Below the pieces are notes generated by a model. That model did no database searches. It saw nothing but the letters and a program-made list of their open reading frames with translations, and was not told where the DNA came from. Shown one piece after another: positions 6,983-15,868 of a stretch of 64,000 nt of DNA (its first letter is position 1; every line of letters begins with the position of its first letter). The stretch spans positions 310,001 through 374,000 of the forward strand of contig CAJTAK010000002.1 in the NCBI GenBank assembly GCA_910574255.1, given 5' to 3'. Origin of the DNA: Clostridia bacterium (GTDB taxonomy: Bacteria > Bacillota > Clostridia > Lachnospirales > Lachnospiraceae). A program made the translations under genes and the position numbers.

Positions 6983-8442
6983 TTGTTTGGGTCCACCTCC
7001 ATAAATTCCGCACGCTTAAAATGATCTTTCAGATGAAACGGCACCGTACAGTCAAAAATCGTCTTACAGCTAATCCCAACATCCGTAATCGAGGGATCAT
7101 ACTCCGGACTGGCGCTGGGGTCCAAAGGATGACAGCGCACGCCGGGAATCGTGATAATGTCCCGATCTCCCTGAAATCTGGTATTCATAGCCCACAAAAC
7201 ATCCCTGGAATCAAAGATATCCACATCCTCATCCACCAAAATCACATGCTTTAATTCCGGAAATGCGGAAAATGCAAGAAGCGCCGCCTGACGCTGCTTT
7301 CCCTCGTCTGTGTGAACAGTCTTTCTGCATTGCAGCACCGCCATATATTTTCCGCCGCCGGATGCATGGGCATATACATTGGTGACCTTGCCGGGAAGCG
7401 CCTTTTCAATCATCTGGAAAATGCTTGCCTCCGTAGGAATCCCTGCCAGATTCACATGCTCCTCGGAGGGACCGATAACCGTCTGCATAATGGGATGCTT
7501 TCTTGTAGTCACTGCCTTTACCTTAATGAGCCAGCATTCCCTGGAAGCATGGCCGTTATACCCCGGAAATTCCGGCATGGCAAAGCCTGTGTGAGAATTC
7601 TGATCCTCCACCACCTTTACTCCGGGCACAATCTCCCCCTCAATCACATACTCCGCATTGGCAATGGCATACTCATTTACGGAAACACATTTCACCATCT
7701 GAACCGGCTGCTGGCGCAGAGCGCCTGCAATGGACAGCTCATTAAAACCAAGGGGCGTGGTAGGCGGCTCGAAGCAGGAGCCAATCTCAATAGCCGGATC
7801 TACACCAATGGAAACAGAGATGGGCAGCGGCTGATTTAACTCCGTGGCCCGCTCCGCCATAGCCCCGATATGGCGGCTTCCCGGCTGCAGGAAAATGGAT
7901 AATTCGTCTCTGGACTGAATGCACATCCTATGAATGGTCACATCGGAAAGTCCCGTATCCGGATGGGTGGCATAACACATACCCATGGTAATATAGGGGC
8001 CCGCATCCACAGGCGTATTGGTAGGGGCAGGAATCAGCCGGAACAAATCAAAATCCGGGTCCTCCGCCCGATACACCATTTCCTGGCAGGGAGCTTTCGC
8101 TTCACTTTTCACAGGCGGGACAGGATTTGCGGCACATTCACACAGAAGCTTCCCCAATTCCTCCTTTTTGCATCCGAGCAGCAGTCCCACCCGCTCCCTG
8201 CTGGCCAGCACGCCGATGGCTACACTGGCATCGGGATGGCCCTTTACATTGTGAAACACCATGGCAGGCCCGTCCACCTTAGTAGGCCGCATTACCGTTC
8301 CGCCTGCCCCCACATAGCGGTACACGCCGGACAATTCCGCCGCCGGATCTACCTCAACCTCCGTCTCCGCCAACTGCCCCGGAACCCCTTTCAGCACCTG
8401 AAGCGCATCCCGAAGTGACAAAATATCCGTTCTGTTGTTCAT
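6973..8442 (-). CDS. UbiD-family prFMN-dependent decarboxylase
   Basis: A 489-residue reversible (de)carboxylase of the UbiD family, which acts with prenylated FMN on aromatic, heteroaromatic or alpha,beta-unsaturated acids. Family features include the N-terminal domain (FHNVKGHPDASVAIG), the prFMN-binding core (SVSIGVDPAIEIGS), the NAEYVIEGEIVPG segment with the conserved Glu residues, and the C-terminal signature RDVLWAMNTRFQGDRDI. Start chosen with GGAGTGAGAGC before ATG. It sits with ubiX (overlap) and with PTS, deacetylase and metallo-hydrolase genes, plus an LpdD-like gene nearby. Substrate is not predictable from sequence. The resemblance of the set to gallate/hydroxybenzoate decarboxylase systems suggests a phenolic acid. 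Confidence 0.9.
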   Translation of the reverse strand: MNNRTDILSLRDALQVLKGVPGQLAETEVEVDPAAELSGVYRYVGAGGTVMRPTKVDGPAMVFHNVKGHPDASVAIGVLASRERVGLLLGCKKEELGKLLCECAANPVPPVKSEAKAPCQEMVYRAEDPDFDLFRLIPAPTNTPVDAGPYITMGMCYATHPDTGLSDVTIHRMCIQSRDELSIFLQPGSRHIGAMAERATELNQPLPISVSIGVDPAIEIGSCFEPPTTPLGFNELSIAGALRQQPVQMVKCVSVNEYAIANAEYVIEGEIVPGVKVVEDQNSHTGFAMPEFPGYNGHASRECWLIKVKAVTTRKHPIMQTVIGPSEEHVNLAGIPTEASIFQMIEKALPGKVTNVYAHASGGGKYMAVLQCRKTVHTDEGKQRQAALLAFSAFPELKHVILVDEDVDIFDSRDVLWAMNTRFQGDRDIITIPGVRCHPLDPSASPEYDPSITDVGISCKTIFDCTVPFHLKDHFKRAEFMEVDPNKWL

Positions 8443-8488
8443 GCTCTCACTCCATTTCTAATCTGTTCTTGTCATCCGCAAATAGCTG

Positions 8489-9325
8489 CTATCGAATCTT
8501 TTCGGGCAGATATAGAATATTGCCCTCTTTTCCGTCTACACGCTTCCGGCTCTTAGGATCTGTCTCCATGGCACGAATACATTTTACATCCTCAAAGCTT
8601 GCAGGAACAGCGTCATCCGTTCCCGTAAGAATTTTCTCACACACCTCAATGTTGTCATCCAGCACGCTGCAGGGAGATTCACAGGTTCCGTGATTCCGAA
8701 GCACCCGATCATACTGATCGGCAAAGGAACGAAGCCGCTTTAAGCTCTTTTGGTACATTTCAATGGTAGTCGTCTCCTGGGCCAGCATAAGCACCTGCAC
8801 CCCGCAGGCATCTCCAAAAAATGCAATCCGTTCCTCCACGTCAAGAACCACCATAATTCCCTGTGTATGTCCCGGGGTATGAATCATCCGGAGGGTAATT
8901 CCTCCCAGGTCAAATTCCTGCCCGTCAGAGAGAGGAAGATAGGGCCTTGTGCGTACCGGAATAAAATCCTCTTCCTCGAATTCCGGCATGGTGCCGGGAA
9001 ACATTTCCCTCCAGTAGGAAAATGAACTTTTCCGGTGTTCCACCGTACAGTGGCTTAAGCTTAATTCATAATCCAATTCACTCATATACACACGGTCAAA
9101 CTGATCCGCACCGGAAGCGTGATCCACATGCCCGTGGGTCACAATCACGTCATAAGGCTTTCCCATCAGCAGTTCTTCCACATAGCCCTTAAGATCGCCC
9201 ACGCCGTTGCCCGTATCAATAAGAGCCGCCCGTTCATTTCCCTCCACCAGATACATGCACACATCCGGCGTACTGCGAATGCGGCTCACTGCAGGCGTAA
9301 TCTTTTCCCTCTTAAATAATACCAT
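8489..9325 (-). CDS. Metallo-beta-lactamase-fold hydrolase
   Basis: A cytoplasmic 278-residue zinc hydrolase. The metal site THGHVDHASGAD (HxHxDH) is at about residues 65-75, HTPGHTQG near 150, GDACG near 172 and a late NHGT near 213. The ATG has AAGGAGCG upstream. It lies 26 bases after the deacetylase gene and 46 bases before ubiD. Members act as esterases, lactonases, thioesterases or glyoxalases. Here a role in freeing the acid that UbiD then decarboxylates is plausible but inferred. Confidence 0.85.
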   Translation of the reverse strand: MVLFKREKITPAVSRIRSTPDVCMYLVEGNERAALIDTGNGVGDLKGYVEELLMGKPYDVIVTHGHVDHASGADQFDRVYMSELDYELSLSHCTVEHRKSSFSYWREMFPGTMPEFEEEDFIPVRTRPYLPLSDGQEFDLGGITLRMIHTPGHTQGIMVVLDVEERIAFFGDACGVQVLMLAQETTTIEMYQKSLKRLRSFADQYDRVLRNHGTCESPCSVLDDNIEVCEKILTGTDDAVPASFEDVKCIRAMETDPKSRKRVDGKEGNILYLPEKIR

Positions 9326-9351
9326 GTTACCTAACGCTCCTTTTTTGCACT

Positions 9352-10116
9352 TTACAAAATGTCACAGTACCGGCAAAGCTCCACTTTCTGCTCCTCAAGC
9401 CAAGTTCTCACTGCGGGATCACAGAGCATTGCCGTCTCCTTTGTTCTGTTTATGGTCAGGCTTGAGTTATTTAACAAAAACCAGTCCAGATATCCGGGAT
9501 GGCAGACAAACACATTGGGCATATCCTCCCGCATGGAATTTACCGCACGCTTCAAGCTCTGCCAGGGATCATAGTCCTCTTTCATACTTTCCATGGGACA
9601 ATGGGTGATGGGCTTTCCTGCAAAAAGCCCCGTCTCATCCATGGGAGATACATTGCTGTACCTAAGCCCATACTTTGCGGCAACCATTTCCAGGCCCTGA
9701 TACAAATGATCCGAAACTACCGCATGGGCCTCAAAGTATCCCGGCTGTTTTCCTGTCAGTTCCGCAAACCGCCGATACTGAGCCTCTATCTCCATAATCA
9801 TCTCATCCAAACGGGTAAAGCTTTCGCCCCGCTTATAAGCCTTCCAGTATTCCCTGCTGCTCTTTAATCTTCCCTCCGGGTCCAGCAGGCTTGGAATTCT
9901 CTCCTGCGGAGCGCAGGGTGTGCCCAGACATATGTTCACATGCAGGCCCAGACACACATCCGTATCCGCAAGAAGCTTCAATCCGTGGGTGACTGCCGGC
10001 ATATTCGGCATAATTCCCACACTTCCAACCAAACCATCTTTCACCGCCTTGGCGATTCCATAATTTACCGCCTCCGAATACCCTAAGTCATCTCCACGAA
10101 TAATCAGCTTTCTCAT
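9352..10116 (-). CDS. YdjC/ChbG-family carbohydrate deacetylase
   Basis: A 254-residue metal-dependent deacetylase of the YdjC/ChbG type, which removes N-acetyl groups from imported (often phosphorylated) amino-sugar disaccharides. Visible features are IRGDDLGYSEAVNYG (metal-binding Asp pair) at the N-terminus, LHVNICLGTP near residue 80, FEAHAVVSDH near 125 and CHPGYLD near 208. Its ATG overlaps the stop codon of the PTS gene (TAATG), implying translational coupling, so its substrate is probably the PTS product. The related E. coli enzyme serves chitobiose use; the substrate here is open. Confidence 0.85.
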   Translation of the reverse strand: MRKLIIRGDDLGYSEAVNYGIAKAVKDGLVGSVGIMPNMPAVTHGLKLLADTDVCLGLHVNICLGTPCAPQERIPSLLDPEGRLKSSREYWKAYKRGESFTRLDEMIMEIEAQYRRFAELTGKQPGYFEAHAVVSDHLYQGLEMVAAKYGLRYSNVSPMDETGLFAGKPITHCPMESMKEDYDPWQSLKRAVNSMREDMPNVFVCHPGYLDWFLLNNSSLTINRTKETAMLCDPAVRTWLEEQKVELCRYCDIL

Positions 10117-11519
10117 TATGCTTTCCCAGTCTCCTTTTGCTCCTTAGTAAATGCGAACAGATAAGTAAGCACTGCCGTAACGACTACGGAAATCACAACT
10201 CCGATAATGCCGTTTACCATGTTTGCCGTACCGCCGCCGGCATACTGGAGCAGTGACAAAAAGTTTGTAGCGCCCATTACATAGGTTCCCAAATGAGTAA
10301 TGCCCGCATACAGTCCGCCGCAGAAACCGCCGATTGCCATAGCCAGCAGGGGCTTCTTATACTTAAATCCAACGCCGTAAAGGGCCGGCTCTCCAATTCC
10401 TCCAAAGAAATTGGAAATCATATATCCAAAGAACAAAGATTTCTCATCCTTATGCTTCATTGCCAGGAATGCTCCCAGCGCCATGCCAAAGCCTGCCCAG
10501 GTAGCATAGCTTCCGCCCGTAAGTACCAGAGTATCCACTCCGTTCTGTGCAATCATGCTGATACCAAATACAATCAGCACATGATGCATGCCTGTCATAA
10601 CAAGGAAGCTCCATGTTGCCCCAATAATGGCAACCGCAATAAATCCAACACTTGATCCCAGCGCAAGAATGCCATTTCCAACATAATCCCCAAGCACGCC
10701 GCCGATAGGAGCCAGCAGGCAGTATTCAAAGGGCAGAACTATGAGCATAGACAAAAACGGCACAAACAGCGTTGACAGTGTGTCCGGAAGATGCTTCTGG
10801 AAAAATTTATAAAGCACTGCAAATACCGGCATAATCAGCACAATCGGAAGAACCGTCTGGCTGTAGTCCGCCACCCTTGCCGGAATCCCATACACGGAGA
10901 ATGCCGCTCCGTCCACAGCTAACTGCATAAAATCCGGCACCAGCAGGGACGCTCCCACGAAAATACCCATAACCGGATTGATATCCAGCTTTTTTGCCGT
11001 AGTAAATCCAAGGAAGATGGGCAGAAAATAGAAAAAGGTGTCATACATGAAATCACACATAACATAGAAATTTCCTGTATTCAAGATAAGGCCCATGGTA
11101 TCTCCAAGCAATACATATAAGGTCTTAAACATAGCCGCCGTTATCATGGCCGGAATCATAGGCGTCATGGAACCGGACAGGTAATTCAAAATAATCGAGC
11201 CAAGACGTTTTGCGGTCATCTTCTCCTTTGGCCCGTCTTCCGGCTTCTCGGAAGCCGCCTGATTCTCAAATCCTCCCTCCGAACAGAGCGCCGCATACAC
11301 CTTGGGAACATTCTGTCCAATCACTACCTGATACTGTCCGCCGGAGCGAATCACTTTCAAAACACCATCAATATTCTGTACTTCCTCATCCTTTGGAATA
11401 CTTTCACCCTTTAAGCTCATCCGAAGCCTTGTGGCACAGTGGGTAACAGATATAATATTCTCTGCGCCGCCCACAGCCGCCATAACATCCTTTGCAATCT
11501 GCTGATTTTTATCTGCCAT
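10116..11519 (-). CDS. PTS sugar permease, EIIBC fusion
   Basis: Phosphotransferase-system permease that imports and phosphorylates a sugar or glycoside. The IIB domain (residues 1-85) carries the phosphorylated Cys in the motif SVTHCATRLRM. From about residue 110 on, ten or so hydrophobic helices form the IIC channel, with the GIGEPALYGV signature near 365. There is no fused IIA domain, so a IIA encoded elsewhere must supply phosphate. ATG at 11519 is chosen because AGGAG precedes it; an upstream in-frame start lacks one. First gene of the operon, read from the TTTACA-17-CATAAT promoter, opposite an RpiR regulator. Substrate group glucose/sucrose/MurNAc/beta-glucoside type; exact sugar not determinable. 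Confidence 0.9.
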   Translation of the reverse strand: MADKNQQIAKDVMAAVGGAENIISVTHCATRLRMSLKGESIPKDEEVQNIDGVLKVIRSGGQYQVVIGQNVPKVYAALCSEGGFENQAASEKPEDGPKEKMTAKRLGSIILNYLSGSMTPMIPAMITAAMFKTLYVLLGDTMGLILNTGNFYVMCDFMYDTFFYFLPIFLGFTTAKKLDINPVMGIFVGASLLVPDFMQLAVDGAAFSVYGIPARVADYSQTVLPIVLIMPVFAVLYKFFQKHLPDTLSTLFVPFLSMLIVLPFEYCLLAPIGGVLGDYVGNGILALGSSVGFIAVAIIGATWSFLVMTGMHHVLIVFGISMIAQNGVDTLVLTGGSYATWAGFGMALGAFLAMKHKDEKSLFFGYMISNFFGGIGEPALYGVGFKYKKPLLAMAIGGFCGGLYAGITHLGTYVMGATNFLSLLQYAGGGTANMVNGIIGVVISVVVTAVLTYLFAFTKEQKETGKA

Positions 11520-11583
11520 TTCACGTTCTCCTTTTTGTAACAATAAACATTTACAGTTTCATTCCCTCGAGGTTTGTGCTTTT

Positions 11584-11612
11584 ATTATGGCAATTACAAA
11601 ATCAGATGTAAA
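11584..11612 (-). promoter_or_regulatory. Promoter of the PTS-ubiDX operon
   Basis: On the minus strand TTTACA (11607-11612) and CATAAT (11584-11589) are separated by 17 bases, about 65 bases upstream of the PTS start codon. Confidence 0.7.
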
Positions 11613-11715
11613 TACTTTGAAAGAGCTCTGGTACAAAATGCCGGAATTTCCTTCTGTGTGATTTTAAATTCCGAAATATTATGCCAATTTCACTTCTCTT
11701 TTTTTCAAATTCCTT

Positions 11716-11761
11716 TATAATAATAGTATATTTTTCTAAAAAACCAGATGAAAAATTCATC
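11716..11761 (+). promoter_or_regulatory. Promoter box and GATGAA-N3-TTCATC palindrome before the RpiR gene
   Basis: TATAAT at 11716-11721 is a candidate -10 for the regulator gene. The perfect palindrome GATGAA-AAA-TTCATC lies at 11747-11761, in the leader of the regulator and between the divergent genes. A plausible autoregulatory operator for the RpiR protein; it is not within the PTS promoter itself. Confidence 0.45.
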
Positions 11762-11831
11762 AAAAAGCATATTATGCATGCTCTTTCAGGGCGGGGACTT
11801 CGTCCAATAAGGTACAGAGGGAGGATTTATC

Positions 11832-12698
11832 ATGAATATACTGGAGAAAATGTCACAGAAACGCTTTTTTTCCAATTCCGAACAGGCAGTTATCGATCAT
11901 ATGGCCGCTGACCCGAATTGTGTGGTGAACGCCTCCGTAAAGGAGCTTGCCGCAGCCGCCTACACTTCACCGTCTACCATTGTTCGGTTATTTAAAAAAC
12001 TGGACTGCAACAGCTATGCCGAATTCAAGGTGCAGTTTATAAGCGCCATACAGCAGCAGAAAAGCCGACCCTCCATAGACGCCAATGTCCCTTTCAGGGA
12101 ACAGGACACCCTGCCCCAGATCAGCAAAAATCTGGAAGCTCTGTGCTCCGATGCACTGCAGGAAACCCTGTCCCTTTTTGACGAGAAAAGCTATCAGAAA
12201 GCCATAAAGAAGCTGAACCTTGCCCAGGTTATTGACATTTATGCTCTGGGAGCCAACCTGTATTTTGCCAGAGACTTTCAGTTAAACCTTATGCGTATTC
12301 ATAAAAACGTAATCGTTCATGACAATCTTGTAGCCATGGAGCTGAATGCTTTCAGCTCCGACAGAACCCATGTTGCCCTGGTCATTTCCTATTCCGGCGA
12401 GAGTAAAACACTCATCGATTACTGCCAGATTCTCCGCAAACGGGGAACCTTTATCATCTGCATCACCAGCATGGGCAGTAACTCCATCTCGGATCTGAGC
12501 CATCTGTCTCTGGACATTGTTTCCAGAGAAAAGGTCTTTTCCAAAATCGGCCTTTTTTCTTCCAAATACTCTATCCTGATGGTGCTGGATCTCCTTTATT
12601 CCGGAATCTATCGGGAAAACTATGAGGAAAACCAACGGCTTACCAATATGGAAAGCAGCTTCCTGCAAACCGGCCCCGGCAAGTCCCGTCCCCTCTAA
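11832..12698 (+). CDS. RpiR/MurR-family transcriptional regulator
   Basis: A 288-residue sugar-phosphate-responsive regulator. Residues 1-77 are the RpiR helix-turn-helix domain (KELAAAAYTSPSTIVRLFKK is the recognition part). Residues about 105-255 are a SIS domain that binds phosphosugars, with ALGANLYFARD and ISYSGESKTLIDYC. GGGAGGATTTATC precedes the ATG. Divergent from the PTS operon, so control of that operon by the imported phosphosugar is the natural inference. Confidence 0.88.
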   Translation: MNILEKMSQKRFFSNSEQAVIDHMAADPNCVVNASVKELAAAAYTSPSTIVRLFKKLDCNSYAEFKVQFISAIQQQKSRPSIDANVPFREQDTLPQISKNLEALCSDALQETLSLFDEKSYQKAIKKLNLAQVIDIYALGANLYFARDFQLNLMRIHKNVIVHDNLVAMELNAFSSDRTHVALVISYSGESKTLIDYCQILRKRGTFIICITSMGSNSISDLSHLSLDIVSREKVFSKIGLFSSKYSILMVLDLLYSGIYRENYEENQRLTNMESSFLQTGPGKSRPL

Positions 12699-13060
12699 AG
12701 ACTTTCGGCTATGTCGGCGGCCGCTCTTTGTACCTCCTTTATCTGTTTCCCGGTGATGCCGTCCTTATGAAAACCGCCCGTACACACCGTCACCCGGTTG
12801 GAGCTCATGCATTTCTTCTCTGCCAAAAGGCGCAGAAGCTCCTCGTCCTTGTGTCCGCTTACATTGATTACGGAAGAAGTACAGCTCATCCCCTCCCCGG
12901 TCAGCGATGGGCGGGGAACCGCCAGCACGCTGCCGCCTATATGGGGGCTGTCTCCCCCCTCAAGGACGATGAGATAGTCTTCTCCAACGGAAAGCACACG
13001 AACCGCAATTTTCGAAAACGAAAGCTCCCGTTCTATTATACATTCTATTCCTTTCACCAT
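12695..13060 (-). CDS. LpdD-like prenylated-flavin chaperone protein
   Basis: A 121-residue protein resembling the small D component of gallate/hydroxybenzoate decarboxylases. Shared features, from memory of the family, are a LIVLEGGDSPHIGGSV core near residue 30, INVSGHKDEELLRLLAEK near 68 and a C-terminal VTVCTGGFHKDGITGKQI. The ATG at 13060 is preceded by AGGAGG at 6 bases; longer reading lacks a ribosome site. It is tail-to-tail with the RpiR gene, the two stop codons overlapping. Its presence beside ubiD/ubiX supports its assignment, though it is on a separate transcript. Confidence 0.7.
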   Translation of the reverse strand: MVKGIECIIERELSFSKIAVRVLSVGEDYLIVLEGGDSPHIGGSVLAVPRPSLTGEGMSCTSSVINVSGHKDEELLRLLAEKKCMSSNRVTVCTGGFHKDGITGKQIKEVQRAAADIAESL

Positions 13061-13291
13061 AGTCAGCCTCCTAACCTTATTTTCATTGCGAATCATTCCC
13101 AGTATACCAAGAACTGCACCGCCCGGGCAACCCAAAGCTGAAATGCCTGATTCAGACCTTTAAGTTCCCCGGACAGTTCGGAACCCACATTGATTTCCCT
13201 GGACATTTTGAAAAGGGAAGATTTGCACCTTTTTATGCCATTTTACCGTTCATTATCTTACGCATCACATAATTCACTCTCCCGGCCTCCC

Positions 13292-14623
13292 TTAATACCC
13301 ATACTTTCTTCTATACCTCAAAAACATAACCCCCGCCAGCCCAAGGGCCATCAGCTCTGCCGCAGGTGTTGCCAGCCAAATCCCGTTCACGCCAAAAAAT
13401 GCCGGAAGCACAAGCATTGTAATCAACATAAACACAAAAGACCTGGAAAACGCAAGAACAGCCGAAGCAATCCCGTTAGATAACGCCGTGAACATTCCGC
13501 TGGCAAAAATATTAAAACCAATAAAAAACAAAGCCATTGTACAAACCCGATTCCCCCTTACCGCCAGAGCATAAACCGGATTATCCGGGCGGGCAAAGAC
13601 AGACACCAGCGGCCTGGTCAGCCCCAAAGAAGCAGCAGCCGTTATCACAGAAATAAATCCAATCACTTTCAAGCTAATCCTCACCAGCCTCTTAAGCTTC
13701 TCATCATTCCGTTCCCCATGATAAAAGCTCAGCATGGGTGCCACCCCATAGGAATACCCGGTATAAAGAGAGCTTGCAAACATCAGCACATACATAATGA
13801 TCGTCACAGCCGCAACCCCATCCTCCCCCACATAATAAAGCATCGTCCAGTTGAACATCATCGTAATAATCCCGGTAACAAGAGCAGTTGCCATCTCAGA
13901 GCATCCGTTTCCGGCGGCATTTGCAAGGACATCAAGCCGGAACACAGGCTTTTTAAAATGAAGCAGGCTCTTTTTCCCTCCAAAAACCGCCAGACCCACA
14001 ACTGCCGTCACGGAATATCCCAGTCCCGTTGCAACCGCCGCACCGCTGATCCCCATGTGAAATCCTGCAATAAGCACATAATCCAGAACCATATTCACCA
14101 GACCGCCTGTCACTGAGCAAACAAGAGACAGGGCTGCCTTTTCACTTGCTATCATATACAAGGTAAAATTATTCATCAGCAAAATAGGGATTGTAAACAA
14201 CAGATAGCAGCTTAAATAATCCCTACAATACCCCTCCACATCTGCCGAAAGCTTCATTCCCCCAAAGATATGCTCCATTGTCCCATAGCCAAGAACACAC
14301 ATGACAGCCCCCGCCAGTACATTCACCAAAATCAGGACCGTAAAATCTTCTTTTGCCTCCTCACTTTTCCCCTCCCCCATTTTTTTCATAATAACCGCAC
14401 TCCCCCCTGTAGCGAGCATAGTGGAAACGGCAGTGACAAACTGGATCACCGGCGCCGTCAGGTTGATGGCCGAAAGGGCATTGGTGCCAATCAGATTTGA
14501 TACAAACAGGCCGTCAACCATTGTATAAAAAGACATAAACAACGTCATAGCAATGGTAGGCACTGCAAATTTCAAAATATTTATTACAGTTACAGGCTTT
14601 AAATATACATTCTGGTTTTCCAT
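13292..14623 (-). CDS. MATE-family multidrug/sodium antiporter
   Basis: A 443-residue inner-membrane exporter with twelve predicted helices in two homologous halves. The first half begins NILKFAVPTIAMTLFMSFYT and the second around residue 225 (NAAGNGCSEMATALVTGI), both typical of MATE/NorM proteins of Firmicutes. Likely exports cationic drugs or metabolites with Na+ or H+. It is divergent from a MerR regulator and read from a promoter with a 19-base spacer, the hallmark of MerR activation. The start is placed at the ATG giving MENQNVYLKP, with AAGGAAT upstream. Confidence 0.88.
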   Translation of the reverse strand: MENQNVYLKPVTVINILKFAVPTIAMTLFMSFYTMVDGLFVSNLIGTNALSAINLTAPVIQFVTAVSTMLATGGSAVIMKKMGEGKSEEAKEDFTVLILVNVLAGAVMCVLGYGTMEHIFGGMKLSADVEGYCRDYLSCYLLFTIPILLMNNFTLYMIASEKAALSLVCSVTGGLVNMVLDYVLIAGFHMGISGAAVATGLGYSVTAVVGLAVFGGKKSLLHFKKPVFRLDVLANAAGNGCSEMATALVTGIITMMFNWTMLYYVGEDGVAAVTIIMYVLMFASSLYTGYSYGVAPMLSFYHGERNDEKLKRLVRISLKVIGFISVITAAASLGLTRPLVSVFARPDNPVYALAVRGNRVCTMALFFIGFNIFASGMFTALSNGIASAVLAFSRSFVFMLITMLVLPAFFGVNGIWLATPAAELMALGLAGVMFLRYRRKYGY

Positions 14624-14737
14624 TTTTATATCATTCCTTTCACTTCGCTCAGGCACAAAACACGGAAAAATAACTTCTCTTTTTCAATCATATTTTTCTT
14701 TTGGATTTCTGCCTTGTAATTTTCTCCTGCATACGGT

Positions 14738-14768
14738 ATCATAAACCATACAGTAACAGTACAGTCAA
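14738..14768 (-). promoter_or_regulatory. MerR-type promoter (19-bp spacer) of the MATE gene
   Basis: On the minus strand TTGACT (14763-14768) and TATGAT (14738-14743) are 19 bases apart. The spacer carries repeated ACTGT motifs. An over-long spacer between good boxes is diagnostic of promoters activated by MerR-family proteins, and the MerR gene is divergent. Confidence 0.75.
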
Positions 14769-14869
14769 CAGCAAACGAGAAAAATTTTTACTCAAAAAAT
14801 ATTTCAACCTTGATTTGAGGGTCATTTGGATATGCGAACATGTCCGTTTCGGCCCATGGAGACAAAAAC

Positions 14870-15700
14870 ATGGAAGAAAATGAAAAATTACTTACCATCG
14901 GACAATTCGCCGCACTTCACGGCATCAATAAAAAAACACTGATGTGGTACGATGAGATCGGCCTTTTTGGCCCTGCCGCAGTCAATCCTGAAAACGGATA
15001 CCGCTGTTATAACTACCGCCAAAGCCCCATGCTGGAAACCATCCTCCTGCTGCGGGAGCTGGACGTATCCATTCCGGAAATCAAAAGCTTTATGAAAAAC
15101 CGCTCCGCCGAAAGTCTGAAATATCTTCTTGATGAAAAGATAACGGAACTGGACTTACAGCTTATGCATCTGCAGGCAGTCCGAAAAACCCTGGTCAATC
15201 ACCAACAGAACATGTCCACCCTCCTGACCATGGATTTATCGGAAATCAGCATTATAGAAAAAGAAGAACGCTGTCTGGTAACAGTAGACATAGAACGGGA
15301 TATCTCCTTTGAAAAAGAAGTGGAGTTAATCACCGCCGAAACAGCCAGATACCGGCTTGGCCGCCTCCATGACGCTTCCTACGGTTCCATGATACCCGTC
15401 GCCAGTCTCCTAAGGGGCAATTTTGATAACTACACAAAACTGTTTATTGAAATCCCCTTTCTTGGTCACAAAAACGGTCTGCATATACAGCCCAAAGGCA
15501 GCTATCTGAGGGCTTTCCACAAAGGGGACTTAAAGGGGCTGCCCCTGCGGTATGAGAAAATTTTAAGCTGCGCCCACGATCAGGGCATGATACTGTCCGG
15601 CTATTCCTATGAAAAAGGAATCAACGAAGCAGTCATTGATCGGGTGGAAGATTATATTGTGCAGATTGAAATCCCCATTATCCGAAAGAGAATTATATGA
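14870..15700 (+). CDS. MerR-family regulator with GyrI-like effector domain (BmrR type)
   Basis: A 276-residue activator. Residues 1-75 form the MerR winged helix (LTIGQFAALHGINKKTLMWY, DEIGLFGPAAVNPENGYR), residues about 80-120 the dimerising coiled coil, and the rest a GyrI/BmrR-like ligand-binding domain (SLLRGNFDNYTKLFIEIP; QPKGSYLRAFHKG). ATG at 14870 is chosen for GGAG 8 bases upstream. Divergent from the MATE exporter and presumably induces it on drug binding. The 3' end is tandemly duplicated (see 15700-15777). Confidence 0.88.
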   Translation: MEENEKLLTIGQFAALHGINKKTLMWYDEIGLFGPAAVNPENGYRCYNYRQSPMLETILLLRELDVSIPEIKSFMKNRSAESLKYLLDEKITELDLQLMHLQAVRKTLVNHQQNMSTLLTMDLSEISIIEKEERCLVTVDIERDISFEKEVELITAETARYRLGRLHDASYGSMIPVASLLRGNFDNYTKLFIEIPFLGHKNGLHIQPKGSYLRAFHKGDLKGLPLRYEKILSCAHDQGMILSGYSYEKGINEAVIDRVEDYIVQIEIPIIRKRII

Positions 15701-15777
15701 TGCAAATTGAAATCCCCTTTATCTGGAAGAAAATTTCCATCTCTAATTCCATAACAGAATGGGAGCAGAACTTTTAG
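15700..15777 (+). other. Out-of-frame tandem duplicate of the MerR gene's 3' end
   Basis: Bases 15660-15700 and 15701-15741 are near-identical 41-base units, so the last codons (QIEIPIIRKR) are repeated as MQIEIPFIWKKIS in a 25-codon reading frame whose ATG overlaps the MerR stop (TGATG). It probably preserves the original C-terminus displaced by the duplication. Whether it is translated is unknown. Confidence 0.55.
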
Positions 15778-15868
15778 ACACATCCACAATCCGAATTTGC
15801 AAAAAAAATAATGTTTTCTGTCACACAAACAAAGAAACCTTGTCTAATAAAACAGGAGGTAAAAAACT

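Noticed and set aside
11716-11761. GATGAA/TTCATC palindrome as operator of the PTS promoter
   Set aside because: It is 135 bases from the PTS -35 box and inside the RpiR leader; kept only as a possible autoregulatory site.
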